Positions 1-10,872 of a stretch of DNA of 64,000 nt are shown here, in pieces. The notes below the pieces were generated by a model. It was not told where the DNA came from. It made no database searches and saw nothing but the letters and a program-made list of their open reading frames with translations. Source of the DNA: Tieghemostelium lacteum (taxonomy: Eukaryota; Evosea; Eumycetozoa; Dictyosteliales; Raperosteliaceae); contig LODT01000034.1 in assembly GCA_001606155.1 (NCBI GenBank), forward strand, positions 225,665-289,664, given 5' to 3'. The position numbers and the translations under genes are program-made. How positions within the stretch are numbered: the stretch's first letter is position 1; every line of letters begins with the position of its first letter.

Positions 1-1562
1 TCATTGTATCAAGTGAGGAATTAAATAATTTCTATATAATTTAAAAAAAAGAAAAGAAAGATCTTAATTAGTGCTCTATTTGTATTATTAACCTGTTACA
101 ATTTGAATTACACCTACATCTTCTTTTTGTTCATTGAATACAATTAATGTACCAGTACCTTGATCTAAAATACCATTATATTTTTTATCAAGAATCATCA
201 ATGATAATCTATAGTAGAGGACATGATTAAGGAAATGGATTAATATATTTCTTAGATTCTATGATAATTTTGAGTGTACATACTTTCTCTCAACAGTATC
301 AACAGGTAAATCAATGAGTTTAGCAATGTGAGCAATTTCAACTCTTGAAAATGGTTCAATGATACGACAGAGATTCTGTTCAAGGAGATTATTGTATAAC
401 TCTGATAAATGGCTGTGAATAATTGGATCGTGAGTCAACTCATCATTGTATTGTTGTAAGAAACCTTGGAACATTTTTAATGATCTCTTGGCATGAGATT
501 TGGCAATATTTAACATGGCTTCAATTGATCTATTGTTATGATATTTTAAACCAATTTTACCATTTACCAATGCATAAACATCATCAGTCTTGAAATTAAT
601 TAAAAATGAATATTAGTATACTCAAATTGAATAAAAGAATTTTTACAAACACCTACATGATTAGTCATAATTTTACATAAAAGCATATATTTTAGTGCTT
701 GAACTGCAATTGGATCTTCTAAAGTGTCATAGGTATCAAAAGATTCATAAAAGTATGAAAAACTGGTTTTAAAATCTTTTTCCTCACTGTGTAAGATACC
801 AGATTGCATATCAATCTCTGCTTGTAATTTTGGTGGACAATATATGGTGTTGGCATTGGTACGTGCAGAGGTAAGTGCTGCTCTGGCTTTTGCAATATTC
901 TTTAAGGCATGTTGAATTCTACTCTCTATTAATTGAATTTCAACCAACAATGGTTTATCATCTAATCTCTTAATCTCTGAGAGTAGTGATGTTAATCCTG
1001 TCAATGCTGATGTATAATCTTGATTTTCAAACATACTAAATATTGTGTGTAAGTTAAAATATCATATTTTTAAAATATTAATAATAAAACATACAGTAAA
1101 TAAAGCTTAGTTTCTAATCTTTGTCTTAGATAGATTCTGTTAGTTTCTTTACACCATTGAATGTTTTCTTTACAGAATTCAATGAGTAATGGTAAGTTAT
1201 TTGGTACAGTTGATGCATAATCAATAAAGTTTCTAACAATTTTATCAGTCTTTGGTTTGGAAATCTTATCAAAGAATGGTCTGATTGATTTTAATAATAC
1301 TGGTAATTCTGCAACTTTTCCAATCTTTACATATGCCTGTGCTAAATTATTTATAGCTGATTCTTTAATATCATCTGATGCATCTGTATATATAATATAT
1401 AGTGATTGATGAAGGTATAGGTATTAATCATTTACACTGAATTAAACTTTCACAATCATTCTAAAATGTCATACCTGTATCTAAAAGTTGTTTATATTTT
1501 CCTATTGCTTTTTCTGGTTCTAATGATTTAATATTGTCAAGTTCTTGTTTATATTGTGCCAT
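1..1562 (-). CDS. psmD11: 26S proteasome regulatory subunit Rpn6/PSMD11 (partial, runs off left edge)
   Basis: Subunit of the 19S lid that clamps the lid to the 20S core. Six exons can be read on the minus strand: 1562-1475, 1383-1095, 1035-653 (end approximate), 588-284, 208-118 and 31-1, the last continuing outside the window. The frame stays open across every join. The family is recognised from a run typical of Rpn6: [20 protein letters not shown], then [34 protein letters not shown] (PCI domain) and [12 protein letters not shown]. The last six-codon stretch before the edge ([10 protein letters not shown]) lines up with the PSMD11 C-terminal helix, which is why I place an intron at 117-32 rather than accept the in-frame stop near 90. 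The ATG at 1562 gives a short N-terminus rather than the longer animal one. Rpn6 identity is secure; the third exon's exact end is approximate. Confidence 0.93.
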
Positions 1563-2495
1563 TTTAATTGTTGTTGTAAATTATAAAAACAATCAAAAAA
1601 ATTTAATAAAAATAAATGAAGTTGAAAAAAAAAATTAAAAAAAAAAAAATTAGAACTTCATGATATTATTATAAGTTACTTAATTTATTTTAATAATTTA
1701 CATTTTTATTATTATTTTATTAATACATGAAAAATGTATCAATAAATATTTCTTTCTTTTTTTTAGAAGCTCTACATTGGAAATTCGATGTTTGATGATT
1801 ATTTACTATTGATATATTATCAGAATATTGTGAATTTATATGGTTTTGGGCAACAATTGGATTGATATTGATCAAGGATTCTATAAGTTAAAGGAAAATT
1901 AATTATTAGAATTTATTTTTTATATTTTATTAAAATGAGATATTTACTTAGAATAGTCATTGTAATATAGTATAGAGTAATAATAAAATAAATAGATAGA
2001 ATAAAGAATAAATAGAATTAGTTAAAAAAAAAAAAGTGTAAAATTATAAATAGTGTAATTGGATTAATCGAAAATATCTACAACATTTAAAAGAATTCGA
2101 CAATTATATAAGTTTTAAATCATTACAATGAACTTTTAACAATGAGATCTAGATATAAATTAAATAATTACCCCTACAATTACCCTTAATCTGAAGGGTG
2201 AACAACTAAGTTTATATACATTTATATATTTTTACTTTATATAGATAAAAATGAAAGAGTAGTGTGGGGGTGGGGGTGAAAAAGTGTTAAATGAAGATAA
2301 TAAATTAAAAACAAATAAAATTAAATGTGTACTTTGGTTTGTTATAGGTGTTGATGTTGAAAATACCTCTCAAAAGTTATTATGAATTTTATTTCCTAAT
2401 TCAGGTTTATAACCAAACCACCCCACACCACGCTACTACTTCTTCTTACTCTATAATGTTACTATATTTGTTAATGACTATTATTATTATTATTT
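1563..2495. other. Intergenic region upstream of psmD11 and downstream of oxa1
   Basis: No convincing gene. It holds A/T homopolymers, a G-rich run at about 2262-2277 (GTGTGGGGGTGGGGGTG) and, at about 2416-2438, a C/A-rich run of partly complementary character (CCAAACCACCCCACACCACG). There is also a small perfect hairpin near 2183-2202 (ACCCTT...AAGGGT). The short plus-strand open frame at 2348-2542 is low-complexity and has no family resemblance. Confidence 0.5.
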
Positions 2496-3872
2496 TTATC
2501 TCTTTCTTAGGTTTTGAATTTCTTGTCTTTTCTTCTCGATGAGTTTATTCTTTTCAATAATTTGTTTAGTCAATTGTTCGTTGGCATTGTTGTTGGCATT
2601 ACTTGCAAATGGATTTGGAGCGTATTGAATTGGAGTTTCTTTTGGTAAACCGTCTTTCATTGGAGGAATACCAAAGATTTTTCTGATATTGTTCTTTCTA
2701 AAGAGATAATTAGTTGCTAAGAAAATCAATGAATTTGTAACCCAATAAAGATTTAATGCCTATATTATATTAAAGAGTCATGAAATTAGAATAATGTTCA
2801 AAGAATCATAAATATAACATTATTATAATAAATCTTGTTAAAATGGTATAGTATAAATTCGAAAAGACATGCTGTGAAAATAAAATCAGAGTGAGGTGTT
2901 TGGTGGTGTGGGAATTGATGATTTTTTTTTGTTTTTTATAATAATACAAATGTGTATACTTACATGTGAGAAATGAATAGTGAAAATTAGAGGTAAAACA
3001 CAGAGACCATGCATGATAGCCTTCATCACTAATGGAGTGGATTCAGTCATGGTTACACGAATGGATAGGTACTGCACGATTGAAGATACAACAGGAAGAA
3101 CATAACCAGTTCCTGACAAATCATGAATCCACAAGAAATCAGCATTCTTTAGTAATGTTGTATTATCTGATAATGTTCGTATAATATAGAATGGATAGAT
3201 GAGGAATGGTAATTGAATAAATGTGTATTTGAACATTGTCAATGGTGAAATACCTTTAGATTGCATAATTTCATGTTGCATTGACATTATCTTCATTCTT
3301 CCTTCATTGGTACCGTCGTTGAGGTATGCATGTTTTTCAACTTCCTCTTTAACATCTTGCATTATTGCACCTACTTTCTGAGACTTTATAGTAAATGGTA
3401 GAGTCAACAGTCTCAAACTCACTGCAATACCACTGATAATCACCCACCATGGTGCACCAACTGAATGGTGAAAGTGATCTAAATGTTGAATTACTTTATC
3501 ATTGTTTTCAGTGAAGAATTGTACAATTGGGTTTACTTTCTCCACTTGTTCAGGTGTTACTGAAAAGACCTGATCAAGTAGTTGTTGTTGATGATCGGTT
3601 AGAACCTCTTTATTACTTTCACCAACTGTATTATTCTGTGATGGTTGTGTTGTATAAAATCTAATGGTACCATTCATTAGATTAGATTGACTATTGAATA
3701 TCTGATTAGAACTAAATATAGATTTCAGAGTATTCTTATTTGATATATCGCTGTTAACATTATTCAATGACATATATTTCAATGATCCTCTAAAACCATT
3801 ATTTACATTTAAACTATTACTTTTTAATAGTTTAAATGTATTTCTAAGTAAATATCTATTATTTTGAATCAT
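2496..3872 (-). CDS. oxa1: Mitochondrial inner-membrane insertase OXA1
   Basis: Member of the YidC/Oxa1/Alb3 family, which inserts mitochondrially and nuclear-encoded proteins into the inner membrane. Two exons: 3872-2964 and 2759-2496, joined phase 0 at CAT|GCA, giving about 390 aa. The N-terminal 110 residues are basic, Ser/Asn-rich and poor in acids, as expected for a matrix presequence. The membrane core starts near residue 135 with PWWVIISGIAVSLRLLTLPF, then QSKGISPLTMFKYTFIQLPF, DLSGTGYVLPVVSSIVQYLS, a segment ending IHFSH, and after the intron ALNLYWVTNSLIFLATNYLF. The tail is charged and coiled-coil-like (KNKLIEKKRQEIQ), the part that contacts mitoribosomes in other Oxa1 proteins. Stopping at the end of exon 1 would remove the last transmembrane helix, so the splice is well supported. 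Divergent from psmA4 across 175 bases. Confidence 0.92.
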
Positions 3873-4047
3873 TGTTTTAAACTATTAATCGATTCTGACA
3901 ATGAAAAATAATAATAATTCAAAAAACGTTCAATTTGACCTCCACCTAATTTTTTTTTTTTTTATTTTTTATTTTTTTTTTGATTTGATCTTCAATAAAT
4001 TTAATCAACACAATACATCAATTAATAATTATATATAAAACTGTAAA
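3873..4047. promoter_or_regulatory. Shared promoter region between oxa1 and psmA4
   Basis: 175 bases separate the two divergent start codons. The stretch contains a long oligo-T block (about 3950-3981, broken by two As). Oligo-T/A runs near transcription starts are common in dictyostelid promoters. Assignment as promoter is inferred from position. Confidence 0.5.
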
Positions 4048-4869
4048 ATGGTAAGTTAATTAAAAAAAAATAAATTTAATTGATAATAATGAAATAATAT
4101 TAATATATATATGAATTAGGCAAGAAGATATGATCAAAGAACAACTATTTTCTCACCAGAAGGTAGAGTTTATCAAGTAGAATATGCAATGACAGCAATT
4201 AAACATGCAGGAGCTACAGTAGGAATTTTAGCAAAAGATGGTATTGTATTAGCAGCAGAAAAGAAGACTACAGCTAAATTATTAGACAATAGCAGTAATA
4301 TTTCAGAGAAGATGTTCAAGATTGATGAACATGTTGTTTGTGCAGTTGCAGGTATAACTTCAGATGCTAATATTCTGATAAATTATGCTCGTTTGTCATC
4401 ACAGAGATACTTTTATACCTATCAGGAACCAATTCCAGTTGAGCAATTGGTAAGTCAGATTTGTGATACCAAACAAGGTTACACTCAATACGGTGGTTTA
4501 CGTCCATTTGGTGTCTCCTTTTTATATGCAGGTTGGGATAAACACTATGGATTCCAATTGTACCAGTCTGATCCAAGTGGTAATTTCCAAGGTTGGTATG
4601 CTACCTCTATTGGTGGTGAAAACAGTCAAGTTGCACAATCAGTGCTCAGATCAAATTACAAGTCCGATATCTCTCTAAAAGAAGCTCTTCAATTAGCTCT
4701 TAAAGTTCTCACCAAAACTATGGATCGTTCTGCAATTAACTCTGATAAATTAGAATTCTCCTATTTCACCAAACAAGGTGACCAAATTGTCTATCACATT
4801 TTAAATCCACAAGAATTGGAAAAGTTTATCAAAGAAACTGATCTAGATCAAGAAGCTCAAGACAACTAA
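4048..4869 (+). CDS. psmA4: 20S proteasome subunit alpha type-4
   Basis: Structural subunit of the outer (alpha) ring of the 20S core. Exon 1 is only the start codon (4048-4050), followed by an intron 4051-4119 with GTAAGT donor and TTAG acceptor. Exon 2, 4120-4869, carries the rest, giving 250 aa. The N-terminus after splicing reads [24 protein letters not shown], the alpha-subunit signature. Later PSMA4-specific stretches are [39 protein letters not shown] and [11 protein letters not shown]. Starting at the internal ATG at 4189 would delete the alpha signature, so the lone-ATG exon is well supported. The tail is shorter than the human Lys/Glu-rich one. Confidence 0.96.
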
Positions 4870-5201
4870 ATCTTATACTAGTACAATCACCTAATATGTT
4901 TTATATAAACCACTCATCACCTCTAAAATAACAACACAATAAAAAATAATCTTTTGTAATTACCCGTGTATCTAGTTGTAATTCATATTTTTATTGCCAC
5001 AAATTAGTGATTTGATGAATCATATTTGAGTTTCAAGTTTGTTTGATGAAAGATTAATGAAATAAAAATAAAACCAACCAAAAAATCACAAAATTAATTA
5101 ATTTGTTATTTGATAGGTTTTATTGTTTAAATTTAAATGTCTATATTTACAAGTGGTGGTAGATAATTGAGATTAAACAAATAATATTTTCCAGATAGAT
5201 T
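4870..5201. other. Intergenic region between convergent psmA4 and protease genes
   Basis: Shared 3' flank of two convergent genes. AATAAA-like signals are present (for example near 4939 on the plus strand). Nothing else seen. Confidence 0.5.
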
Positions 5202-6305
5202 TTAATTTGTGGTATGTGTTTGTAAACTATTATAGTATTCTATGTATGGTTGAAGAATTGTTTGATTTTCCAATATGAATTGTTCATTGGCTATATTATT
5301 GAAATAGATATGAACAAAAAGTGGATGTTTGATGGATATCCAATAGTTTATTTGCATATCACCATCTCCACCAATGTGAATACCAACGAAGTGTGGGTTA
5401 ACATTATTTAGTTTTCCAATGAGGCCACCAGATGTACCTCTAAGAGTGGGACATTGGTGAGATGAGAGATTGTCACCTGATTCATTTCCAGATTGTTGGT
5501 TGATTGAAACTGTCTTGTGTTGAAATCCTAAGGTATCTTGTTGAACTTGTGAGTAAAGATTATCCAAAGCATTTCCATGGTTATCACCATAATCAATTTT
5601 AAATTTTTCTACGTTGATAAAACCAGGATAACCAACGACAAAATGTCCCCCATCAGTGTTTTCGGAAAATAAAGGAAAAAGATAATTGATTCCTGGTGTT
5701 TTGTCAACGAATTTGAGGATTGCAATGTCATTTGTTGTTTTCCAAGTAGTATCTTTGAATGTCATTGGTTTGGTAAATTTTTTATCGAAATCTCTTGGCA
5801 CTTCTTTTAGTTCGAATGCATCCTCCATTTCAGGTAATTTGTCAGATATTACCTCTCTTGCAAATGTGGCATCAACTCCGAAATAAATATATACCTTATT
5901 CAAAGTAAAGTTTTCGTGAGTAGGTTTGACAACGTGATATGCAGTAATTACATGGGTTGGACTAACAAGAAACCCTGACCCAGCAAACCACTTATTCTCT
6001 TGACCATTAGAATAACTGAATAAAATTAGATAATGAAATCCTTACGATTAATAAATGACTACATACCTAACAAATAATCTCCCAATGGGGGCAGATGATT
6101 TTTCAATCATACTTTTGGTTTCTGTATTGAGTGATGTCTGTGTAATTTTTCCTTTACTGTTCAAAGTCATGATTTTACCGTCTACCATTCCCAATTTGTC
6201 TTGAAAAACCCTTTCACCATAATCTGTTTCTAATGATTGTGGTCCATCAATAAAATAGGAAATTGGTTGGTTTGGGTATATCGCAATATAATCAGTTTTA
6301 TCCAT
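5202..6305 (-). CDS. Trypsin-fold (V8/Trypsin_2-like) serine protease
   Basis: Predicted serine endopeptidase of the chymotrypsin fold, closest in style to the V8/glutamyl or HtrA-like trypsin_2 group. Two exons: 6305-6067 and 6015-5202, joined inside a Ser codon, giving 350 aa. All three catalytic residues are visible: His107 in ITAYHVV (preceded by AGSGFLVSPTHV), Asp176 in TTNDIAILKF and Ser275 in LRGTSGGLIG. Skipping the first exon would lose the His block. There is no signal peptide or transmembrane segment, so it looks cytosolic, or secreted by a route not visible here. Residues 1-75 are a non-catalytic leader without recognisable motif. The substrate is unknown. A host regulatory or housekeeping protease is likely, and the triad argues that it is active. 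Confidence 0.85.
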
Positions 6306-6659
6306 TATTGCGTGAGATTGGAAAGTTCAAAACAATAATAAATGAAAGTGAATTTTCATAAAATATTATTTTTTTTTTTGTTTTTTTTGAAATTTGACAA
6401 ATTTCCCTTAAAAAGGCATTAACCTTTAAACTGTCAAAGTGTGAAAATAGAATTCGACAATTGTCTAAATCGACCAAAATACAAAATTGAAATATAGCTA
6501 TATCATTACTAAGTTCAAAGAGATTATTATGATTTCGACGTTTTGTAAATCATCGTTTTTGATCCAGGTACCTTTCATATAACAACTGAACCCGAATTCG
6601 AGTGCTTGTGTTTTTTAAATAAGAAAGTTGATTTTTAGATTTGAGGTTAATTTTATTGT
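6306..6659. other. Intergenic region
   Basis: 5' flank of the protease and 3' flank of the heparinase-like gene. It has a T-run at about 6366-6388. No gene or RNA recognised. Confidence 0.5.
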
Positions 6660-9185
6660 TTAGAATAAAATAGTAATTACATATAGAATAAAGAGGGTAA
6701 CAGAGTAATTGGAATAGATGATTGATGATGAAGACACATCATCACTACTGTAAGCTGAACCTGCTGATGTAGAGGATGGAGCATTGGTACAACCAATGTA
6801 TTTACCAGAAACCTTTTGACTTACACAATTTAGAAGGTAACCATCAGTATCTGAGGTTAATTCAACACGATAAGATTGTGATGAAATTTGGACTTCAAAA
6901 CACTTGTTATTGGCTGGACAATCACTAGTTACTGAGATGGAATGTTGAGGAACGGTAGTTGCATTGGCACCGGAGACAATAACAAAACCTCTAGCTTCTG
7001 GTTGAGTAATTGGATTTGTTGGTACAAATCTACTACGATACTTGGTGCTTGTGCCACCTTCTAAGGCATAAGTGATAACATTGTCAAAGACAAATGAACC
7101 TCCTAAAAGTGATGATCCAGCAATTCTAGTGACAGCTGTAGAGAATCCATTGTTTAATTGGTATCCGGAATTGGAGCAGAAAGGTTTGATTTCAACTTCA
7201 CCATTTTGTAAAGACATTGTACTGTGCATAACCCACATACCACAAGTAGTTGGGTTAGCTGGATCCTTGTTGGAATAAAAGTACTCTGAAGGACGAATAG
7301 AAGCTACACCATCTTTTTTAGTAATAGAATCAATCATTATATAGTGACCATCTGGCATTGAGATACCATATCTTTTGAATCTCTTTAACCATCCACCAGT
7401 GGTTTGGTTACGACCATAGACATTAGATCCATCTAATTCAAAGTACTCATAAGTTGTGGTTCCGCTATTAAACGATTTCAAAGCAATAGTACCTCTGACT
7501 GGACTGAACTGAGAACGATTGATAATGGTAGGATTGGAACTGTCCCAAGCATCTTCAATAACAAGTGTATTGGCACCAGCAGCTCCGTTATCAATTTGTA
7601 AAGCTTTATCAGTTTTGGCAATAGTTCCATAGGACATATCTGCAATCACTCTAGCCCCAAATGCAGAATAGACAATTCCACCAAAGTCTGCTTCGGCATG
7701 TGGATATCCATTATATTTAGCTTGCATTGCAAATGAACTGAATGGAATCTGGTTTTGTCTACTGTATAATGGAACTCCAGATGGTGTTGGTGCCAATCTC
7801 TTTTTGAATACACCTCCACCTCCGATGGTATAAATACCAGTTCTATCAGAGAGTGTAGAACAACTTGCTACCAAAGCACTAAAGTTTCTAGCAACTACAA
7901 CTTGGTGGAGATCAAATCCAGAGTCCATACCACCATACCAGTAATGGTTCATCCAGAATCTAAGCATTTTACATGGGTCAACTTGAGTTGAACCTTTAGC
8001 AGCATTTCCAAGGATTTCATCAATATACCAACTAAACAATGGTGTCAAAGCACCATATTGGGTAGCATGTGAGTCACCAAAATCCAAAGTCATAGAATCT
8101 GTTAAGATATTATCCATAACCCAGTCAGCAGATTTTGATTTAAAGTTGTCCCAGTTTACTTGTGTTACATGTACACCCAAAACATATTGAATCAAAAATT
8201 CAATTTCAATAACATTATCAATATTCATAGCAGCATAATGAGCAAGTCCTTCAATAAAAGTACCATCAGACTCTAATGTATATCTAGTCTTTGTTAGAAT
8301 ACTCAATATATTATTCATTGTAGTTTCAGCAGCTGCATTTTCATACCATCTTGCTAATGTCAAATAAGTAAAACCCAACTATAATATCATTTAAAATTAG
8401 TATTTATAAACCACAAAAAATGTATTACAAAGAATGCATATACATACTGAAATATAAGGAGTCCAATTATTACCATTTTGTAATGGCCAACAATTAGCAT
8501 TACCATAACATGCATTATAAGCAGTGATCATTGAATCCATTTTAGTTTCAATAGTTGAACGTTGAGTAGGAGTTAAATCATTATAAAAAGTATCATAAAA
8601 GAGACCCCAGAATTTAGCAGGACTACGAGCACCAAGATCAATTTTATATTGAGTGTTTTCACCCCATGTACCCCAGTTTGACCAATACCCAAATTCCAAA
8701 GCAATAACTCTTGGTACTAAATCATTTAATTGAGCTTCAGTGTAGAAACAAGTGGCTGATGGTTTGTTGAGGGCAAAACAGGATCTAAGGAATCTAATAA
8801 GATACATTGTATTTCTACCTCTAGAATCTCTATTAGCAGCATTAAAAGCAGGGGTGGTAGTTTGGTAATAGTCACCAACAGTGTTATGAGATGTGTCAAA
8901 AGTTGCTCTTCTAGCAGGAGCCTTACATATACTTCCAGAGAATAATATTTGTTCCCAAGCTTGTCTAGCAGAGAGAACAGAGTAATCAGATTGAGCATAA
9001 GTGGTATCACAAGCCAAATCTAAAAATGGTTGAATTTTCTTATCCCAAAACTGCTGTGAGTCACCATAAATTCTAGGATGACCATTATAGGGTGCCGATG
9101 GGTATGCACTCTCTACGAGTGACCCAAATAATAATGTTACATTAATAAATAAATAAATAAATATATAACTATGGTTTTTTATCAT
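6660..9185 (-). CDS. GPI-anchored heparinase II/III-like polysaccharide lyase
   Basis: Predicted cell-surface or secreted lyase of acidic polysaccharides. Exons 9185-8448 and 8378-6660 join phase 0 (TCA|TTG) to give 818 aa. The N-terminus has a signal peptide (IFIYLFINVTLLFGSLVESA). The first half is helical and Trp/Tyr-rich with an EGLAHY motif near residue 295, as in the alpha/alpha toroid of such lyases. The second half is beta-rich and starts around GYPHAEADFGGIVYSAFGAR, which matches the H-x-H/E-x-D-x-G motif at the start of the heparinase II/III beta domain. The end, a Ser-rich spacer followed by SVTLFILYVITILF and stop, is a typical GPI-anchor signal. Family assignment rests on this one motif and the overall order. 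PL8-type lyases share the layout and are the main alternative. The sulfated-heparin substrate itself is not implied. Confidence 0.65.
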
Positions 9186-9912
9186 TTTGTGGATTTTGTG
9201 TAATAAATAAGATGGTTTAACAAAATGAAATTTGAGAGTTTTAATTTGAGGATCAACCCTTTTATAAACATAAGATTTTTACATTTTATTTGAATTAAAT
9301 AAAAATGAAAGAAATGATGATTTATTAATAAAAATCCTAACAAAAAAACAGATATTTTTAATTTAATTTATTAAGATATTTACAATATTGAAATATCTGT
9401 CTATCGGATTTGACAAGATAAATATCTAAAATACCAACACCACAAACATTAATATCTTAAAAATAGAATAAATTTTATTGAAAGATATTAAGTTTGAATT
9501 AGATATTTGAATTTAGTATCCCAGAAGAAGTTAACATCACCAATTTGACTACACTGTCTGAATACAGAAATAGTAGATATGACTATTGTCAACCAAATAT
9601 ATGAGAGTAACTAAACTTCAGGGACATACTATGAAAACTAATACGGTATTTAAAGAACTAGGAAAGAGTATAATTCAATCAGAAGCTAGGTCCACACTCT
9701 CAGCTGTAGAGAGTTACGTGGTTAACCAAATGACCTCTGATACTCTGAATTGAAGTATTCCTAGACTATAAAAAAGATAGAACTTAAAAAAAAAATATAT
9801 TAAAAGGTATTAGTATTATCTATGAAAAAGATATGAAATGAAAGAATTACCTTAATACCAATCAATTTGTAATATATTTCAAGAGACAGTAATAGTACAC
9901 CATCTAAACTGA
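9186..9912. other. Intergenic region with a coding-like tract
   Basis: The first 300 bases are plain AT-rich flank. From about 9500 to 9780 base composition becomes less AT-biased and two short plus-strand frames stay open (9503-9604 and 9601-9753). No known family recognised; see the separate entry and finding. Confidence 0.4.
9601..9753 (+). other. Short coding-like open frame, unidentified (50 codons)
   Basis: ATG at 9601 to TGA at 9751-9753. The peptide has mixed, non-repetitive composition (it includes KELGKSIIQSEARSTLSAVE and ends NQMTSDTLN), unlike translated intergenic AT-rich DNA. A 13-base string in it (9730-9742, ATGACCTCTGATA) recurs in the same frame at 11255. It may be a small gene, an exon of a longer unseen gene, or a decayed gene fragment. 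No family recognised. Confidence 0.25.
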
Positions 9913-10872
9913 TTACCAGATACCAAACCAGTTAAACCATTGTCTCAGTATCTTTACCAACCAAGATCCTGAGAAATCTTGGTCAATAACCATCAAATGA
10001 GTTGATGGACCTGAGACCTCTGGGTAAACAATATAAACCCCAACCATTTGTTGAGGTTGATCATGGAGTAAATACTCCTCTTCCATTGGAGCCAAGTATC
10101 CAGAAACCAGTGAACCTTGGCTATTGATGCTGATGTTGGTGGTTGTTATTGGGTAGGTAACACCAATACCTTCACTTGAACCCAATAGTAACAATTTTGG
10201 AGCTGTTACTGCACCTCTGGCAAACCAATAGAGACCAGCCAGAATCATAAGGACTAAACTTAACCACAATAGTCCTTTAGTGTGCTTCCACCAGGATGAC
10301 ACACTCTCTTTAATAGCTTCATCAGTGGCATCGCCATCAACCATTTTAGAAGCCATCTCTTGTGGTTGTTCGATTTGTTGTGGTTGTTGTGGTTGTTGTG
10401 GTTGTTGTGGTTGTTGTGGTTGTTGTGGTTGTTGTGGTTGTTGTGGTTGTTGTGGTTGCTGAGGTTGTTGAGGTTGTTGTGGTTGCTGAGGTTGTTGAGG
10501 TTGTTGAAGTTGTTGAAGTTGTTGAGGTTGTTGAATTGGTTTTCTACCAAAATATGGTGTAATTATTAAAGCACCAGTTTCATTGGTAGAAACACTTCTT
10601 TCAAAAATTTTGTGGTTGGTATGGAACTTTAATAAGAAAGGCTCCCACTTTGGATCTACCTTCTTATTCTTCTTATTGGACCACAAGTAATGTCCCTTTG
10701 GACCATAGGGATAGAGATCACAATAATAATTTGTCTCTGTTGGAGGATAGCAACCAAAAACATTTTCATCACGTCTAGGTACCAAAAAATGAACAGAATC
10801 TGTTTTTTGTGTTGTTAATGTTGTTAAAATCTCTTCTGTATAGTCAGAGTATAAAGTTTCAAATTGCATCAT
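9913..10872 (-). CDS. Unrecognised single-pass membrane protein with PQQ repeat
   Basis: I do not recognise this 319-aa protein. Residues 1-110 form a compact domain with conserved-looking aromatic and Cys residues (ENVFGCYPP, YYCDLYPYGPKG) and no signal peptide. About residues 112-170 are a near-perfect Pro-Gln-Gln repeat. A linker with acidic residues leads to KHTKG and a single hydrophobic segment LLWLSLVLMILAGLYWFA at roughly 201-218. The last 100 residues look like a globular beta-rich domain (ITTTNISINSQGSLVSGYLA) ending in WFNWFGIW. By the positive-inside rule this suggests an N-in, C-out tail, with NIS as a possible glycosylation site. No intron is needed. It is flanked on both sides by unexplained coding-like scraps. 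The gene looks intact: one long frame, with codon use like its neighbours. Confidence 0.75.
   Translation of the reverse strand: MMQFETLYSDYTEEILTTLTTQKTDSVHFLVPRRDENVFGCYPPTETNYYCDLYPYGPKGHYLWSNKKNKKVDPKWEPFLLKFHTNHKIFERSVSTNETGALIITPYFGRKPIQQPQQLQQLQQPQQPQQPQQPQQPQQPQQPQQPQQPQQPQQPQQPQQPQQPQQIEQPQEMASKMVDGDATDEAIKESVSSWWKHTKGLLWLSLVLMILAGLYWFARGAVTAPKLLLLGSSEGIGVTYPITTTNISINSQGSLVSGYLAPMEEEYLLHDQPQQMVGVYIVYPEVSGPSTHLMVIDQDFSGSWLVKILRQWFNWFGIW
10375..10535. repeat. Short tandem repeat encoding Pro-Gln-Gln
   Basis: On the plus strand this is a 9-base unit TTGTTGTGG repeated tandemly, almost perfect from about 10380 to 10458, then with variants (TGAGG, TGAAG) up to 10535. On the minus strand it encodes the PQQ tract of the membrane protein. 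The plus-strand frames it opens (poly-Cys/Gly, poly-Leu, poly-Val) are artefacts of the repeat. Confidence 0.95.

Noticed and set aside
1785-1920. Possible C/D-box snoRNA (TGATGATTA near 1793)
   Set aside because: No matching CTGA D-box with a terminal stem at suitable distance.
2348-2542. 64-codon hydrophobic plus-strand frame next to oxa1
   Set aside because: Low complexity, overlaps the oxa1 3' end on the other strand, no family resemblance.
10280-10569. Plus-strand frames of poly-Cys/Gly, poly-Leu and poly-Val
   Set aside because: They are the opposite strand of the PQQ codon repeat, with no codon-like structure outside it.
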